Below are positions 24,492 through 32,798 of a DNA stretch of 64,000 nt, piece after piece. The translations under genes and the position numbers were made by a program. The stretch spans positions 496,001 through 560,000 of the forward strand of contig NZ_CP121682.1 of assembly GCF_029760955.1 (NCBI RefSeq), read 5' to 3'. The notes under the pieces were generated by a model, which saw only the letters and a list, made by a program, of their open reading frames with translations, did not search any database and was not told where the DNA came from. The stretch comes from Streptomyces cathayae. GTDB lineage: Bacteria; Actinomycetota; Actinomycetes; Streptomycetales; Streptomycetaceae. Every line of letters starts with the position of its first letter. The stretch's first letter is position 1.

Positions 24492-26023
24492 GCACACCCG
24501 AGGCGGCATTCGCCGGCCCGGGCATCCTGCTGGTGCTCGACGGCTGGGGACAGGCCCCCGCAGCCGACGACAACGCCCTGGCCCTGGCGCACACCCCGGT
24601 CCTGGACGAGCTCGTCACCCGGTTCCCGAGCACGCTGGCCGACGCCTCCGGCGAGGCGGTCGGCCTGCTCGCGGGCACGGTCGGCAACTCCGAGATCGGC
24701 CACATGGTCATCGGTGCCGGACGGCCTCTGCCCTACGACAGCCTCCTGGCCCAGCAGGCCATCGACAACGGCACGCTGCGCGCCCACCCCCGCCTGGGCA
24801 CCGTCCTGGACAAGACGGCTGCCGCGGGGCGCGCTCTGCACCTGATCGGGCTGTGCTCGGACGGACAGATCCACGCCCACGTCGAGCACCTGAGCGACCT
24901 GCTGGCCGCTGCGGCCGCCCACCAGGTGAGCCGCGTGTTCATCCACGCCATCACCGACGGGCGGGACGTGGCCGACCACACCTCCCCGGCCTACTTGGCA
25001 CAGGTGGCCGAGTTCACCGACCGCGCCGGGACTGGGCGGATCGCCACCGTCATCGGCCGCGGTTACGCCATGGACAAGGCCGGCAGCCTCGACCTCACCG
25101 AGCAGGCGGTCGCCCTGGTCGCCGACGGCCGCGGCACGCCCGTCGACAGCGTCGATCAGGCGGTGGCTGCCTCCGAGCGCGGCGACGAGTGGGTGCCCGC
25201 GAGCGTGCTCACCGCGACCGGGGACGCGGCCATCACCGACAGTGACGCTGTGGTGTGGTTCAACTTCCGCAGCGACCGCATCCAGCAGTTCGCCGACCGC
25301 CTGATCGAGCACCTGACGGCCACCGGACGCTCGGTGGACATGCTCAGCCTGGCCCAGTACGATACCCGCGCCGCCATACCCGCTCTGGTGCAGCGGGCGG
25401 ACGCCTCCGGTGGTCTGGCCGACGAACTCGCCGCAGCCGGGCTGCGCAGTGTCCGCGTCGCCGAGGCCGAGAAGTTCGAGCACGTCACCTACTACATCAA
25501 CGGCCGTGATGCCACGGTGCGCGATGTCGAGGAACACGTGCGGATCACGGGCGAGGGCAAGCCCGACTACATCGCACGTCCGCAGATGAACCTCGACCGC
25601 GTCACCGCGGCCGTCGTCCAGGCCGCCGGCCGCGCGGACGTCGACCTGGTCGTCGCCAACCTGGCCAACATCGATGTGGTCGGGCACACCGGCCATCTGG
25701 CCGCCACCGTCACCGCCTGCGAGGCGACCGACGCCGCAGTGGGGCAGATCCTCGGCGCGGCCCGCGACAGCGGCCGGTGGGTGCTGGCCGTCGGCGACCA
25801 CGGCAACGCCGAGAAAATGACCAAGCAGGCCCCGGACGGCACCGTCCGCCCTTACGGCGGGCACACCACCAACCCGGTGCCCCTGGTGATCGTCCCCGCG
25901 CGGGAAATCCGGTCGGCGTCGACGCTGCCGGAAAAGGCCACGCTCGCCGATGTGGCTCCCACCGTCCTGCATCTCCTGGGACACAAACCCGGATCCGCCA
26001 TGACAGGAAGGCCCCTGCTGTGA
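24488..26023 (+). CDS. Cofactor-independent phosphoglycerate-mutase homologue, probable arsenopyruvate mutase
   Basis: A 511-residue alkaline-phosphatase-superfamily enzyme of the BPG-independent PGM group. Metal and nucleophile motifs are intact: VLDGWG (Asp18), GNSEIGH (Ser68), [22 protein letters not shown] and GDHGNAE. The substrate-contact stretch, YYAMDRDxRWERV in glycolytic enzymes, reads [12 protein letters not shown], so an Arg becomes Lys and the RW motif is lost. ATG 24488 overlaps the EPSPS-like stop. I infer intramolecular migration of arsenic from enol oxygen to carbon, forming 3-arsonopyruvate and so the C-As bond. This parallels PEP mutase but uses an unrelated fold. Confidence 0.92.
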   Translation: MSTPEAAFAGPGILLVLDGWGQAPAADDNALALAHTPVLDELVTRFPSTLADASGEAVGLLAGTVGNSEIGHMVIGAGRPLPYDSLLAQQAIDNGTLRAHPRLGTVLDKTAAAGRALHLIGLCSDGQIHAHVEHLSDLLAAAAAHQVSRVFIHAITDGRDVADHTSPAYLAQVAEFTDRAGTGRIATVIGRGYAMDKAGSLDLTEQAVALVADGRGTPVDSVDQAVAASERGDEWVPASVLTATGDAAITDSDAVVWFNFRSDRIQQFADRLIEHLTATGRSVDMLSLAQYDTRAAIPALVQRADASGGLADELAAAGLRSVRVAEAEKFEHVTYYINGRDATVRDVEEHVRITGEGKPDYIARPQMNLDRVTAAVVQAAGRADVDLVVANLANIDVVGHTGHLAATVTACEATDAAVGQILGAARDSGRWVLAVGDHGNAEKMTKQAPDGTVRPYGGHTTNPVPLVIVPAREIRSASTLPEKATLADVAPTVLHLLGHKPGSAMTGRPLL

Positions 26024-26379
26024 GCCCGCTCGCCCCTCCTCCCACCCAGGCCGCATGGCACCAGGCACCTGACCTGGCCAGGTGCCTGGACAAGCCTCAC
26101 CTCGCGGCCGTCTTCGCCGAGGACGCCATCGTCCGTCTGCTGGATGTCGACGGCATCGAAGCCGTGCTGCGCGAGCCCGCCGACCGCTCCCGCACGGTCC
26201 TGGGCCTGCACAACCCGTCCACGGACGAGGCCCGCATCAACCTCCACGGTCTGCTGCCCGAACACGCCGAGAGCACCTGGCACTTCATCAGCGGAGCCAT
26301 GCACACCCGTCGTGCCGCCGATGGGATGTACGTCCATCTCGCGGCGTCCGGCCACGTCTGGCTCACCGCGACCCCATAA
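26020..26379 (+). CDS. Small beta-rich hypothetical protein coupled to the mutase gene
   Basis: A 119-residue protein starting at GTG 26020, overlapping the mutase stop (GTGA). The second half alternates beta-like segments (TVLGLHNPSTDEARINL, TWHFISGA, MYVHLAA, HVWLTATP). It resembles the C-terminal beta-sandwich of sucrose phosphorylase/amylosucrase-type glycosidases, without any catalytic barrel. No catalytic motif is visible. Coupling to the C-As forming genes suggests a partner or accessory role. It is the last gene of the operon and a terminator follows. Function unknown. Confidence 0.72.
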   Translation: MSPLAPPPTQAAWHQAPDLARCLDKPHLAAVFAEDAIVRLLDVDGIEAVLREPADRSRTVLGLHNPSTDEARINLHGLLPEHAESTWHFISGAMHTRRAADGMYVHLAASGHVWLTATP

Positions 26380-26382
26380 AGA

Positions 26383-26427
26383 AAGGAAACCCCGAAGTCC
26401 GGGCCGCTGAGCCCGGTTCCTCGTTTT
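26383..26427 (+). terminator. Intrinsic terminator of the EPSPS-mutase operon
   Basis: CCGGGC (26399-26404) and GCCCGG (26411-26416), extended by AGGAA.CC/GGTTCCT flanks, are followed by CGTTTT. Confidence 0.7.
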
Positions 26428-26555
26428 GACGTGCCGACATCGACGAACCGTCGGCACATCTGCGCCAGATCCACCGCAGCCTGCGCGGGCAGCCCCCTCA
26501 GGGCACCGCTGCCTCGCATTCACTTCAGGGCACCGCCAACCCCGAAGGATCTGAC

Positions 26556-26792
26556 ATGGAAATACTCGTACTCGTCGTGCTGCTCGCCTTGGCCACCGCC
26601 GGGCGAGCCGACGACGTTCCTCATCTCACCACTGCCGCCCTCGTCGGTGCCGATACCTCTCACAGGGTGCCGACACCGGCCGCTCAGGTGTCCGCCGATG
26701 CCGACTCCGGCACGGTGCGCACCGGCCTTTCCCGCATACCGCGGGACTTCGCGATCGCCTGGCGAGCATTCCTCCGGCCGTCACCTCCGTGA
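26556..26792 (+). CDS. Small hypothetical protein with an N-terminal membrane/signal segment
   Basis: A 78-residue ORF with GAAGGA 6 nt before its ATG. Residues 2-16 (EILVLVVLLALATAG) are strongly hydrophobic and the rest is polar, so it may be secreted or membrane-anchored. It lies between the operon terminator and the pstS-like gene, in the same direction. No family is recognised, and it could be a leader peptide or spurious. Confidence 0.42.
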   Translation: MEILVLVVLLALATAGRADDVPHLTTAALVGADTSHRVPTPAAQVSADADSGTVRTGLSRIPRDFAIAWRAFLRPSPP

Positions 26793-26868
26793 CCTTCCGG
26801 GACTCAGGTACGTCCCACGTCACCTCATCACGCACGCCGCGATCACGCACAACGAAAGAAGGGCCCCA

Positions 26869-27747
26869 GTGGTGTTCAGCAAGAAGCGCCGTCTCGCATA
26901 CCTTGCCTCAACGGCTTTGATGGTCATGTCCCTTGCGACGGCATGCGCGGACAAGAAAGGTGGAGCAGCAGGTGCTCTACAGGTCAGCGGGTCGACCACG
27001 GTAGCCCCCGTGGCCGCGGACGCGGCCCAGGCCCTCAAGGCCGACGGACTCGACATCACCGTGGCCACCCAGGGTGGGTCCGCCGGCGGCATCTCACAAC
27101 TCGCATCGGGTCAGATCAGCATCGCGATGAGCTCCAAGCCCTTGGCCGACGAAAACAAGGCCGCCCACCCCGACACCGACTTCCGTCCCGTCCAGATCGG
27201 TGCCGACGCCGTCGGTGTCATCGTCACCCAGCAGGTCGCCGACGGCGGCGTGAAGGACCTCACAGCGGCTCAGGTACGCGGCCTGTTCGAGGGGAAGATC
27301 ACCAACTGGTCCGAGGTCGGTGGTCCGGACCTCGAGGTCTTCGTGTACGACAAGGAACCCGGGCGCGGCACGCGGGAGGTGCTCGACAAGTACCTCTACG
27401 GGGAGGAGAAGCCCCCGCCGCCGCCCGAGTCGGGCAACTTCGCCATCGTGGGCGGCAACCTCGAAACCCGCAACAAGCTGAAGTCGACACCCGGCGCTGT
27501 GGCGCCGCTGTCCACCAGTTTCATCGAAGGACACGATGATCTGCAGGCGGTGACGCTGGGCGGCATCGCGCCGACTCCCGAAAACATCGCCTCCGGCACG
27601 TACCCCATGTCCAGGCCCCTTTACTTCCTGACCGACGGTGAGCCGGAAGGAAAGGCCAAGAAGTTCATCGACTACGTCCTGTCCGCCAAGGGCCAGGCAC
27701 TGATGACCAAGCACGGCTACCTGACCCTCGAGCAAATCGGGAAGTAG
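26869..27747 (+). CDS. PstS-like periplasmic oxyanion-binding lipoprotein (phosphate/arsenate)
   Basis: A 292-residue binding protein with a lipoprotein signal (LATAC near residue 25). PstS features are GSTTVAP, TQGGSAGGIS, SSKPLADENK, LTAAQVRGLFEGKITNW and the anion-loop stretch PGRGTREV. A run of five prolines (about residues 182-186) sits in a surface insertion. GTG 26869 has GAAGG 5-6 nt upstream; GTG 26872 is equally possible. It is the first gene of a three-gene ABC import system. In this island it may capture arsenate, or phosphate to counter arsenate; discrimination between them cannot be judged by eye. Confidence 0.9.
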   Translation: MVFSKKRRLAYLASTALMVMSLATACADKKGGAAGALQVSGSTTVAPVAADAAQALKADGLDITVATQGGSAGGISQLASGQISIAMSSKPLADENKAAHPDTDFRPVQIGADAVGVIVTQQVADGGVKDLTAAQVRGLFEGKITNWSEVGGPDLEVFVYDKEPGRGTREVLDKYLYGEEKPPPPPESGNFAIVGGNLETRNKLKSTPGAVAPLSTSFIEGHDDLQAVTLGGIAPTPENIASGTYPMSRPLYFLTDGEPEGKAKKFIDYVLSAKGQALMTKHGYLTLEQIGK

Positions 27748-27750
27748 CCG

Positions 27751-29562
27751 ATGAGCACCAGAACACTGACTCGGCAACCGGTCACACCGGACCCGGGCAC
27801 CCGCCCACACCCGTCGAGGTGGGTCTGGAGCTGGGTGTACGCCGGGGCGTTCTCCGTAGCAGCCCTGCTCATGGTCCTCGTCGGGTATCTCGGCACAGGG
27901 GTCGGCAGTGGCGAAGTCGACTGGCCGGCGCTCCTGACCGAAGCCGCCTGGAGCCCGGCCAATTCCGTTTACGGCGGCCTGGCGATGATCTACGGCACGG
28001 CCGTCGTCTGCGTACTCGCCCTCGCCCTCGCCGTACCCGTCAGCTGGGCGGCGGCTGTCGCGCTGTCGGAGTACCTGCCGCCCCGCGTGGCTCGGCCGTT
28101 GCGCATGTGCGTGGAATTGCTCGCCGCCGTGCCCTCCATCGTCTACGGCCTCATCGGCATCATCGTCATCCGCCCGGTCATCGCCCAGCTGGCGGACGTA
28201 CCGGGCGGTGACAGTCTCATCGCCGCCGGCATCGTCCTCGCCGTCATGATCACTCCGACGATCGTGGCCGTCAGCGTGGACGCGCTCGCCGCAGTGCCCG
28301 ACCGCTGTCGGGAAGCCGCCTTCTCACTCGGCCTGACCCGCCGCGAAGTCGTCCGCTCAGCCGTGTTGCCGCTCGCGCGGTCAGGCATGCGGGCAGCCGT
28401 TCTGCTCGGCCTGGCCCGAGCGCTCGGCGAAGCCATCGCGGTCTTCCTGGTCGTGGGCAGAGCCGACGGACGGCTTCCCACCAGCTTCGGCGGCTTCCTC
28501 GACTCGCTGGTCCACCCCGGTCAGACGCTGACGACGAAGCTGGCCGGGCCGGAGCCCGTCCTGGCCGGCACCTCCGGCCCTCACTTCGCCGCCCTGTGCG
28601 GACTCGGTTTCATCCTGCTGGCACTGGTGGCTGCGGCGACGTTCTGGGGCACGCGGGGCCAGAGGCAAAGCACAACGACCAAGCGCACACCCCGGTACCG
28701 GACCTCGACCCGGATGCGTGTTCAGCGGGATCGACTCGCGATGTCACTGCGGCTGGGAGCTCTGCTGCTGCCCAGCCTCCTCCTCGTGGGCATGCTCGCT
28801 CTTCTGGTGACTCGAGGAAGCAATGCGTTCGATCCGTCCTTCTGGTTCACCTCGGCAACAGGAGCGGCCGGCGGAGGAGTTCGCGACCAGATAGTCGGCA
28901 CACTCCTGCTGGTCGTCACGACGGGTCTTCTCGCCCTGCCACTCGGCTTCGGCGCCGGCGTCCTGATCGGTGTCCACGCGTCCGCCCGTACCGCGCGACT
29001 GCTCCAGACCCTGACGGTCGTTCTCGGAGGTGTGCCGACCATCCTGCTGGGACTGGCCGGATTCGTCATCCTGTCCACCACCATGGGATGGGGCAGGTCC
29101 TGGCTGGCGGGAGCCATCGTGCTCGTCCCCGTGGTCGTACCCGTGATCGCACTGTCCACCGCCGCTCGGGTCAGGAGCCTGCCGCCCGAACTGAAGGAAA
29201 GCGCACTGTCCCTGGGCCTGACCCGTGCTCAGCTCATCCGGTCGGTCGTCGTCCCCTACACCTGGCCCGCCACGGTCACCGGCCTGCTCCTCGGTCTGGC
29301 CCGCGCGGCCGGCGAGACCGCCCCACTGCTGTTCACTGCCACGGTCTTCTTCGGAGCTCCCGCGTTGCCGAGCGGCATCGTCGAGTCCCCGGTACAGGCA
29401 CTGCCGACCCACATCTTCACTCTCTCCCAGGACTCGGGTGATCCCCAGGCAGTCGCCCAGGCATGGGGGAGCGCCATGGTCCTGGTCCTCATCACCGCAG
29501 TCCTCCTCAGCGCGGCGGTCGCGCTGCGCAACCGCTTCGAAGGAGAGCGATGGACAACATAA
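27751..29562 (+). CDS. Fused PstC-PstA phosphate/arsenate ABC permease
   Basis: A 603-residue protein joining two Pst permeases in one chain. The PstC-like half spans about residues 1-305 and the PstA-like half about 330-603, linked by a polar basic stretch. Each half has its own EAA loop for the ATPase (EAAFSLGLTRREVV and ESALSLGLTRAQLI, each followed by a GE-containing helix). Standard Pst systems, including the housekeeping streptomycete one, encode PstC and PstA separately, so the fusion marks this as a specialised copy. It begins 3 nt after the pstS-like stop and overlaps the ATPase gene by 13 nt. Confidence 0.92.
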   Translation: MSTRTLTRQPVTPDPGTRPHPSRWVWSWVYAGAFSVAALLMVLVGYLGTGVGSGEVDWPALLTEAAWSPANSVYGGLAMIYGTAVVCVLALALAVPVSWAAAVALSEYLPPRVARPLRMCVELLAAVPSIVYGLIGIIVIRPVIAQLADVPGGDSLIAAGIVLAVMITPTIVAVSVDALAAVPDRCREAAFSLGLTRREVVRSAVLPLARSGMRAAVLLGLARALGEAIAVFLVVGRADGRLPTSFGGFLDSLVHPGQTLTTKLAGPEPVLAGTSGPHFAALCGLGFILLALVAAATFWGTRGQRQSTTTKRTPRYRTSTRMRVQRDRLAMSLRLGALLLPSLLLVGMLALLVTRGSNAFDPSFWFTSATGAAGGGVRDQIVGTLLLVVTTGLLALPLGFGAGVLIGVHASARTARLLQTLTVVLGGVPTILLGLAGFVILSTTMGWGRSWLAGAIVLVPVVVPVIALSTAARVRSLPPELKESALSLGLTRAQLIRSVVVPYTWPATVTGLLLGLARAAGETAPLLFTATVFFGAPALPSGIVESPVQALPTHIFTLSQDSGDPQAVAQAWGSAMVLVLITAVLLSAAVALRNRFEGERWTT

Positions 29563-30239
29563 TCACCGTGCGCCAGCTCCGCGTGCGCAGTCAAAACAAG
29601 GCCCTGGTCGGTCCCGTCTCCTTCAGCCTTGGGCAAGGGTCCACCACTGGTCTGTGCGGGCCATCGGGCGCCGGCAAGTCCACCGTCCTGCGTGCCCTGG
29701 TGGACCTGCTCCCGAGCGGGCTCACCAGAGACGGCGACCTGCAGGTGCTGGAACGGACGATTGCCCCGGGCAAGGGAGACGCCGACCTCCGGGCCAAGGT
29801 TGTACTCGTACCCCAGACGCCCGTGGTCTTCGGCGGCAGCATCCTCGACAACGCGCTCTTCGGCCTGAGGCATGTCCTGCGGGCCCCCCGAGAGGTGCTG
29901 CGCGAACGAGCGGAACAAGCACTGCACGAGGCCGGGTTGTGGAAGGAGGTCTCCGACAGACTCGACTCACCGGCCCACACCCTGTCCGCGGGACAACGGC
30001 AGCGACTGTGTCTCGCGCGTGCACTGGCCCTGGAGCCGGCGGCTCTGCTCCTCGATGAGCCCACCAGCGCACTCGACGAACAGAGCCGGGACAAAGTCGA
30101 GGAATCGATAGCAGCGCTGCACGGTCGCCGCGCAGTCCTTCTCGTCTCCCACGACCCGGCACAGATGGAACGTCTTTGCGACACGACCGTTCGCCTGGAC
30201 CAACCCGTGGCAGCACCCCCCGCCGTCGCAGTCTCCTGA
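29550..30239 (+). CDS. PstB-like ABC transporter ATPase
   Basis: A 229-residue ATPase with Walker A GPSGAGKST at 37-45, the signature LSAGQRQRLCLARAL, Walker B LLLDEPTSALD and the switch His in VSHDPAQMERL. It is shorter than typical PstB (about 250-260 residues). ATG 29550 overlaps the permease stop and has AAGGAGAG upstream. It powers the fused permease. No phoU-like gene follows, so control is probably through ArsR proteins or PhoP rather than a local PhoU. Confidence 0.9.
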   Translation: MDNIITVRQLRVRSQNKALVGPVSFSLGQGSTTGLCGPSGAGKSTVLRALVDLLPSGLTRDGDLQVLERTIAPGKGDADLRAKVVLVPQTPVVFGGSILDNALFGLRHVLRAPREVLRERAEQALHEAGLWKEVSDRLDSPAHTLSAGQRQRLCLARALALEPAALLLDEPTSALDEQSRDKVEESIAALHGRRAVLLVSHDPAQMERLCDTTVRLDQPVAAPPAVAVS

Positions 30240-30287
30240 CCACCCCAAAGCCGAGAGGACACCCCGAAACGCCCGGTTCCCTGGCTC

Positions 30288-30335
30288 CTCCAGCCCTGCA
30301 CCCAGTGCCTTCACCGCCAGGGTGCGGGGCTGGAG
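30288..30335. terminator. Bidirectional stem-loop terminator
   Basis: CTCCAGCCCTGCACCC and GGGTGCGGGGCTGGAG form a near-perfect 16-bp stem with a 16-nt loop. It lies between the transporter operon and the converging arsR gene. Confidence 0.72.
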
Positions 30336-30361
30336 TTCCGCCCATGGCGCGGTCCGGATTG

Positions 30362-30703
30362 CTACACACCCACCTGGCTACGCTGATGCAGGATCTGCAT
30401 CAGCGCTGAGCGGACTCCTTCACCCAGCCGGTAGTAGACGAGGCGGCCCTCACGTCGGCTCTCGATCAGACCGATGCAGCGCAGCCGCTTGAGGTGGTGG
30501 CTCACGGTCGCCTGCGACACCCCGACATCGGCCAGCTCGTGCACAGCGGCCTCGGCACCTCGAAGCTCGGCCAGGTGTATCAGCAACTGCAGGCGGACCG
30601 GGTCACCCAACGTCTTGAAGACATTGGACCACCAGACCATGTCCGCCGCGCTCAGCTCCAGGCACGTCCCGTCGCACGTGGCACCGGCGCCCCTCTGACA
30701 CAT
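30362..30703 (-). CDS. ArsR/SmtB-family metal(loid) regulator with Cys-rich N-terminus
   Basis: A 113-residue protein. The N-terminal MCQRGAGATCDGTC carries three cysteines, recalling CadC-type N-terminal metal sites. The core is LGDPVRLQLLIHL with VSQATVSHHLKRLRCIG as recognition helix. In place of the CVCD motif it has AAVHELADV, so the helix-4 ligand set is different, with a His instead of Cys. GAGGAG lies just upstream of ATG 30703. It may sense another ion or oxidation state than the two CVC-type paralogues. It ends facing the Pst-like operon. Confidence 0.87.
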   Translation of the reverse strand: MCQRGAGATCDGTCLELSAADMVWWSNVFKTLGDPVRLQLLIHLAELRGAEAAVHELADVGVSQATVSHHLKRLRCIGLIESRREGRLVYYRLGEGVRSALMQILHQRSQVGV

Positions 30704-30817
30704 GTCGTCTCCTCACCCCAGCGTCGCTTCTGGGTTGCGTGACCGGCAGACATGCCCTACACCGACGACCGCTTGGCCCGGTGCGCGCCCCCCCGCGGCC
30801 CGCCGGAGCGTACTGGC

Positions 30818-31177
30818 TCAAACGGCTCGTGACAGCAGACCGGCCATGCCCGACAGCACGCCGGGTGCCACGCTGTAGTACACCCAACTCGCCCGGCGCT
30901 CCGAGACCAGCAGCCCTGCCTCACGCAGTTTGCGCAGGTGGTGGCTGACTGTGGGCTGGGAGACTCCGACGTCCTGGATCTCGCAGACGCATGCCTCCCC
31001 GCCGGGCTGCGCCGCGACTTTCGAGAACAACCGCAGCCGTACCGGGTCGGACAGCGCCTTGAACATGGCAGCGATCTTCTCGGCGTCAGCAGCGGACAAC
31101 TCCTCCTGCCCCAGTGGCTGGCAGCACTTCAAGGAAGCGGAGACGTCAGCAACAGAGCCCGAGGCCAAGTTAGACAT
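30818..31177 (-). CDS. arsR: ArsR-family As(III)-responsive repressor (CVC type)
   Basis: A 119-residue close paralogue of the regulator at 3326-3679. It has an N-terminal LKCCQP, ALSDPVRLRLFSKVAAQ, the As(III) site CVCEIQDV, the recognition helix VSQPTVSHHLRKLREAG and the wing ASWVYYSV. It is divergent from the flavoprotein-arsI-MFS operon, and the TCTATGTTGACA box lies 4 nt upstream of its start. It probably represses itself and that operon. Confidence 0.9.
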   Translation of the reverse strand: MSNLASGSVADVSASLKCCQPLGQEELSAADAEKIAAMFKALSDPVRLRLFSKVAAQPGGEACVCEIQDVGVSQPTVSHHLRKLREAGLLVSERRASWVYYSVAPGVLSGMAGLLSRAV

Positions 31178-31180
31178 GCC

Positions 31181-31192
31181 TCTATGTTGACA
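31181..31192 (+). promoter_or_regulatory. Shared regulatory box TCTATGTTGACA, second exact copy
   Basis: Identical to 3683-3694 and at the same 4-nt distance from a CVC-type arsR start. ATCTAATCA follows at 31196-31204, echoing the inverted repeat at 3718-3747. Confidence 0.5.
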
Positions 31193-31250
31193 GCTATCTA
31201 ATCACCTGCCAAGGGTGCCGCAGATCGCACCACAGAGACCGTAACGCCAA

Positions 31251-31282
31251 TTCGATGAACTTCTATGTTGACGAGCATCGAT
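31251..31282. promoter_or_regulatory. Operator-like region upstream of the flavoprotein-arsI operon
   Basis: TCGATG at 31252-31257 and CATCGA at 31276-31281 form an inverted repeat around the third TCTATGTTGAC copy (31262-31272). Further TATCGA and CATCGA half-sites lie at 31302-31318. The cluster of half-sites fits ArsR control of the downstream genes. Confidence 0.5.
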
Positions 31283-31334
31283 CCCGGATGCATGCTGAAT
31301 TGTATCGACGAACATCGAAACCGAGGAGTCGTCT

Positions 31335-32729
31335 ATGTTCGCCCCCTCCCCCGCCGACCTCCCTGTCGCCGTCATCGGCGCCGGCCCCACCGGTCTGGCC
31401 GCCGCCGCCCACCTGACCGAACGCGGTCTGAGGCCCCTCGTCCTGGAGGCCGGGGCGGCCGCCGGCGCCACCGTGCGCGAATGGGCACACGTACGCCTGT
31501 TCTCCACATGGGGCGAGATCGTCGACCCGGCCGCCGAAAAGCTGCTCGCCCCCACGGGCTGGAGCAGGCCCGATGCCGCCGCCTACCCGAGCGGCCAGGA
31601 CTGGGTGGAGCGCTATCTGCAGCCCCTCGCCGACACGCTCGGCAAGCGGGTCCGCTACGGCGCCCGGGTCACCGGCGTCTCCAGGGCGGGCCGCGACCTC
31701 ATCGTGGACGCCGACCGTGAGACTCAACCGTTCGTCGTGCACGTGCAGCACTCCGACGGCCGCGAGGAGCGGATCCTCGCGGCAGCGGTGATCGACGCCT
31801 CCGGCACCTGGACCACCCCCTCCCCGGCCGGTGGAAGCGGCCTGCCCGCCCTCGGCGAGCAGGCGGCGCATGACCGCATCGCCTACCGCGTGCCCGACCT
31901 GACCGACCCGGCGGTACGTGCCCGCTACACCGGCAAGCGCATCGCGGTCATCGGCTCCGGCGCCTCCGCGTTCACCGCTCTCGCCTCGCTGGCCGACCTG
32001 GCTCGCTCCCAGGACGGCGCCGGCACGAAGGCGGTGTGGATCCTGCGTCGCGGTATCTCCGGTTCCACCTTCGGCGGCGGCGAAGCCGATCAGCTGCCCG
32101 CACGCGGCGCCCTCGGTCTGGCGGCGAAGACCGCCGTCGACGACGGCCACGCCGATGCGGTCACAGGCTTTCGCACCGAGGCCGTCGAGCGGGATACCGA
32201 CGGGCGAGTGATCCTGGTGGCCGAGGACGGCCGGCGCCTGCAGGCGGTGGACGAAGTGATTGTGCTGACCGGATTCCGCCCCGATCTGTCATTCCTCTCC
32301 GAGGTGCGCCTGCGTCTGGACGAGCGCCTGCAGGCGCCGGTGGAGCTGGCCCCGTTGATCGACCCCAACCAGCACTCCTGCGGCACTGTCTACCCGCACG
32401 GCCACCGCGAACTGGCCCACCCCGACTCCGGTGTCTACCTGGTTGGTATGAAGAGCTACGGTCGCGCTCCCACGTTCCTGGCGATGACCGGCTACGAGCA
32501 GGTCCGCTCCGTGGTGGCCGCCCTCGCCGGCGACACGGACGCCGCGGACCGCGTGGAACTGGTCCTGCCGGAGACCGGCGTGTGCGGTGGTGCCGGACTG
32601 TTCGACACCCCCGACACCGCCGGAGCGGACGCAGGAGGCTGCTGTGCCGCCCCCGCCCCGCAACTGATCCAGCTCACTCCCGCCTCCGCCGGCTCCGCCA
32701 CCACGGCCGGTGGCTGCTGCGACGCCTGA
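31335..32729 (+). CDS. ArsO-like NAD(P)/FAD flavoprotein with Cys-Cys C-terminal tail
   Basis: A 464-residue paralogue of the flavoprotein at 4607-6088. It has GAGPTGLAAA at the N-terminus, VIGSGASAFT mid-protein, LTGFRPDLS and the shared stretches PLIDPNQHSCGTV and GMKSYGRAPTFL. Its tail differs: it carries two GGCC motifs (GGCCAAP and a terminal GGCCDA), like the Cys pair ending the ArsI-like protein next door, suggesting trivalent-arsenic binding or delivery. It starts the operon with arsI and the MFS gene. It may oxidise trivalent (organo)arsenicals to less toxic pentavalent forms, but this is inferred. Confidence 0.85.
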   Translation: MFAPSPADLPVAVIGAGPTGLAAAAHLTERGLRPLVLEAGAAAGATVREWAHVRLFSTWGEIVDPAAEKLLAPTGWSRPDAAAYPSGQDWVERYLQPLADTLGKRVRYGARVTGVSRAGRDLIVDADRETQPFVVHVQHSDGREERILAAAVIDASGTWTTPSPAGGSGLPALGEQAAHDRIAYRVPDLTDPAVRARYTGKRIAVIGSGASAFTALASLADLARSQDGAGTKAVWILRRGISGSTFGGGEADQLPARGALGLAAKTAVDDGHADAVTGFRTEAVERDTDGRVILVAEDGRRLQAVDEVIVLTGFRPDLSFLSEVRLRLDERLQAPVELAPLIDPNQHSCGTVYPHGHRELAHPDSGVYLVGMKSYGRAPTFLAMTGYEQVRSVVAALAGDTDAADRVELVLPETGVCGGAGLFDTPDTAGADAGGCCAAPAPQLIQLTPASAGSATTAGGCCDA

Positions 32730-32798
32730 CCGCCCCGCCTCGGGACCGCCTCAGCCTCGAGGGTCCGTCCCTTTCGAAATCAGCAGGAGGAATACCCC

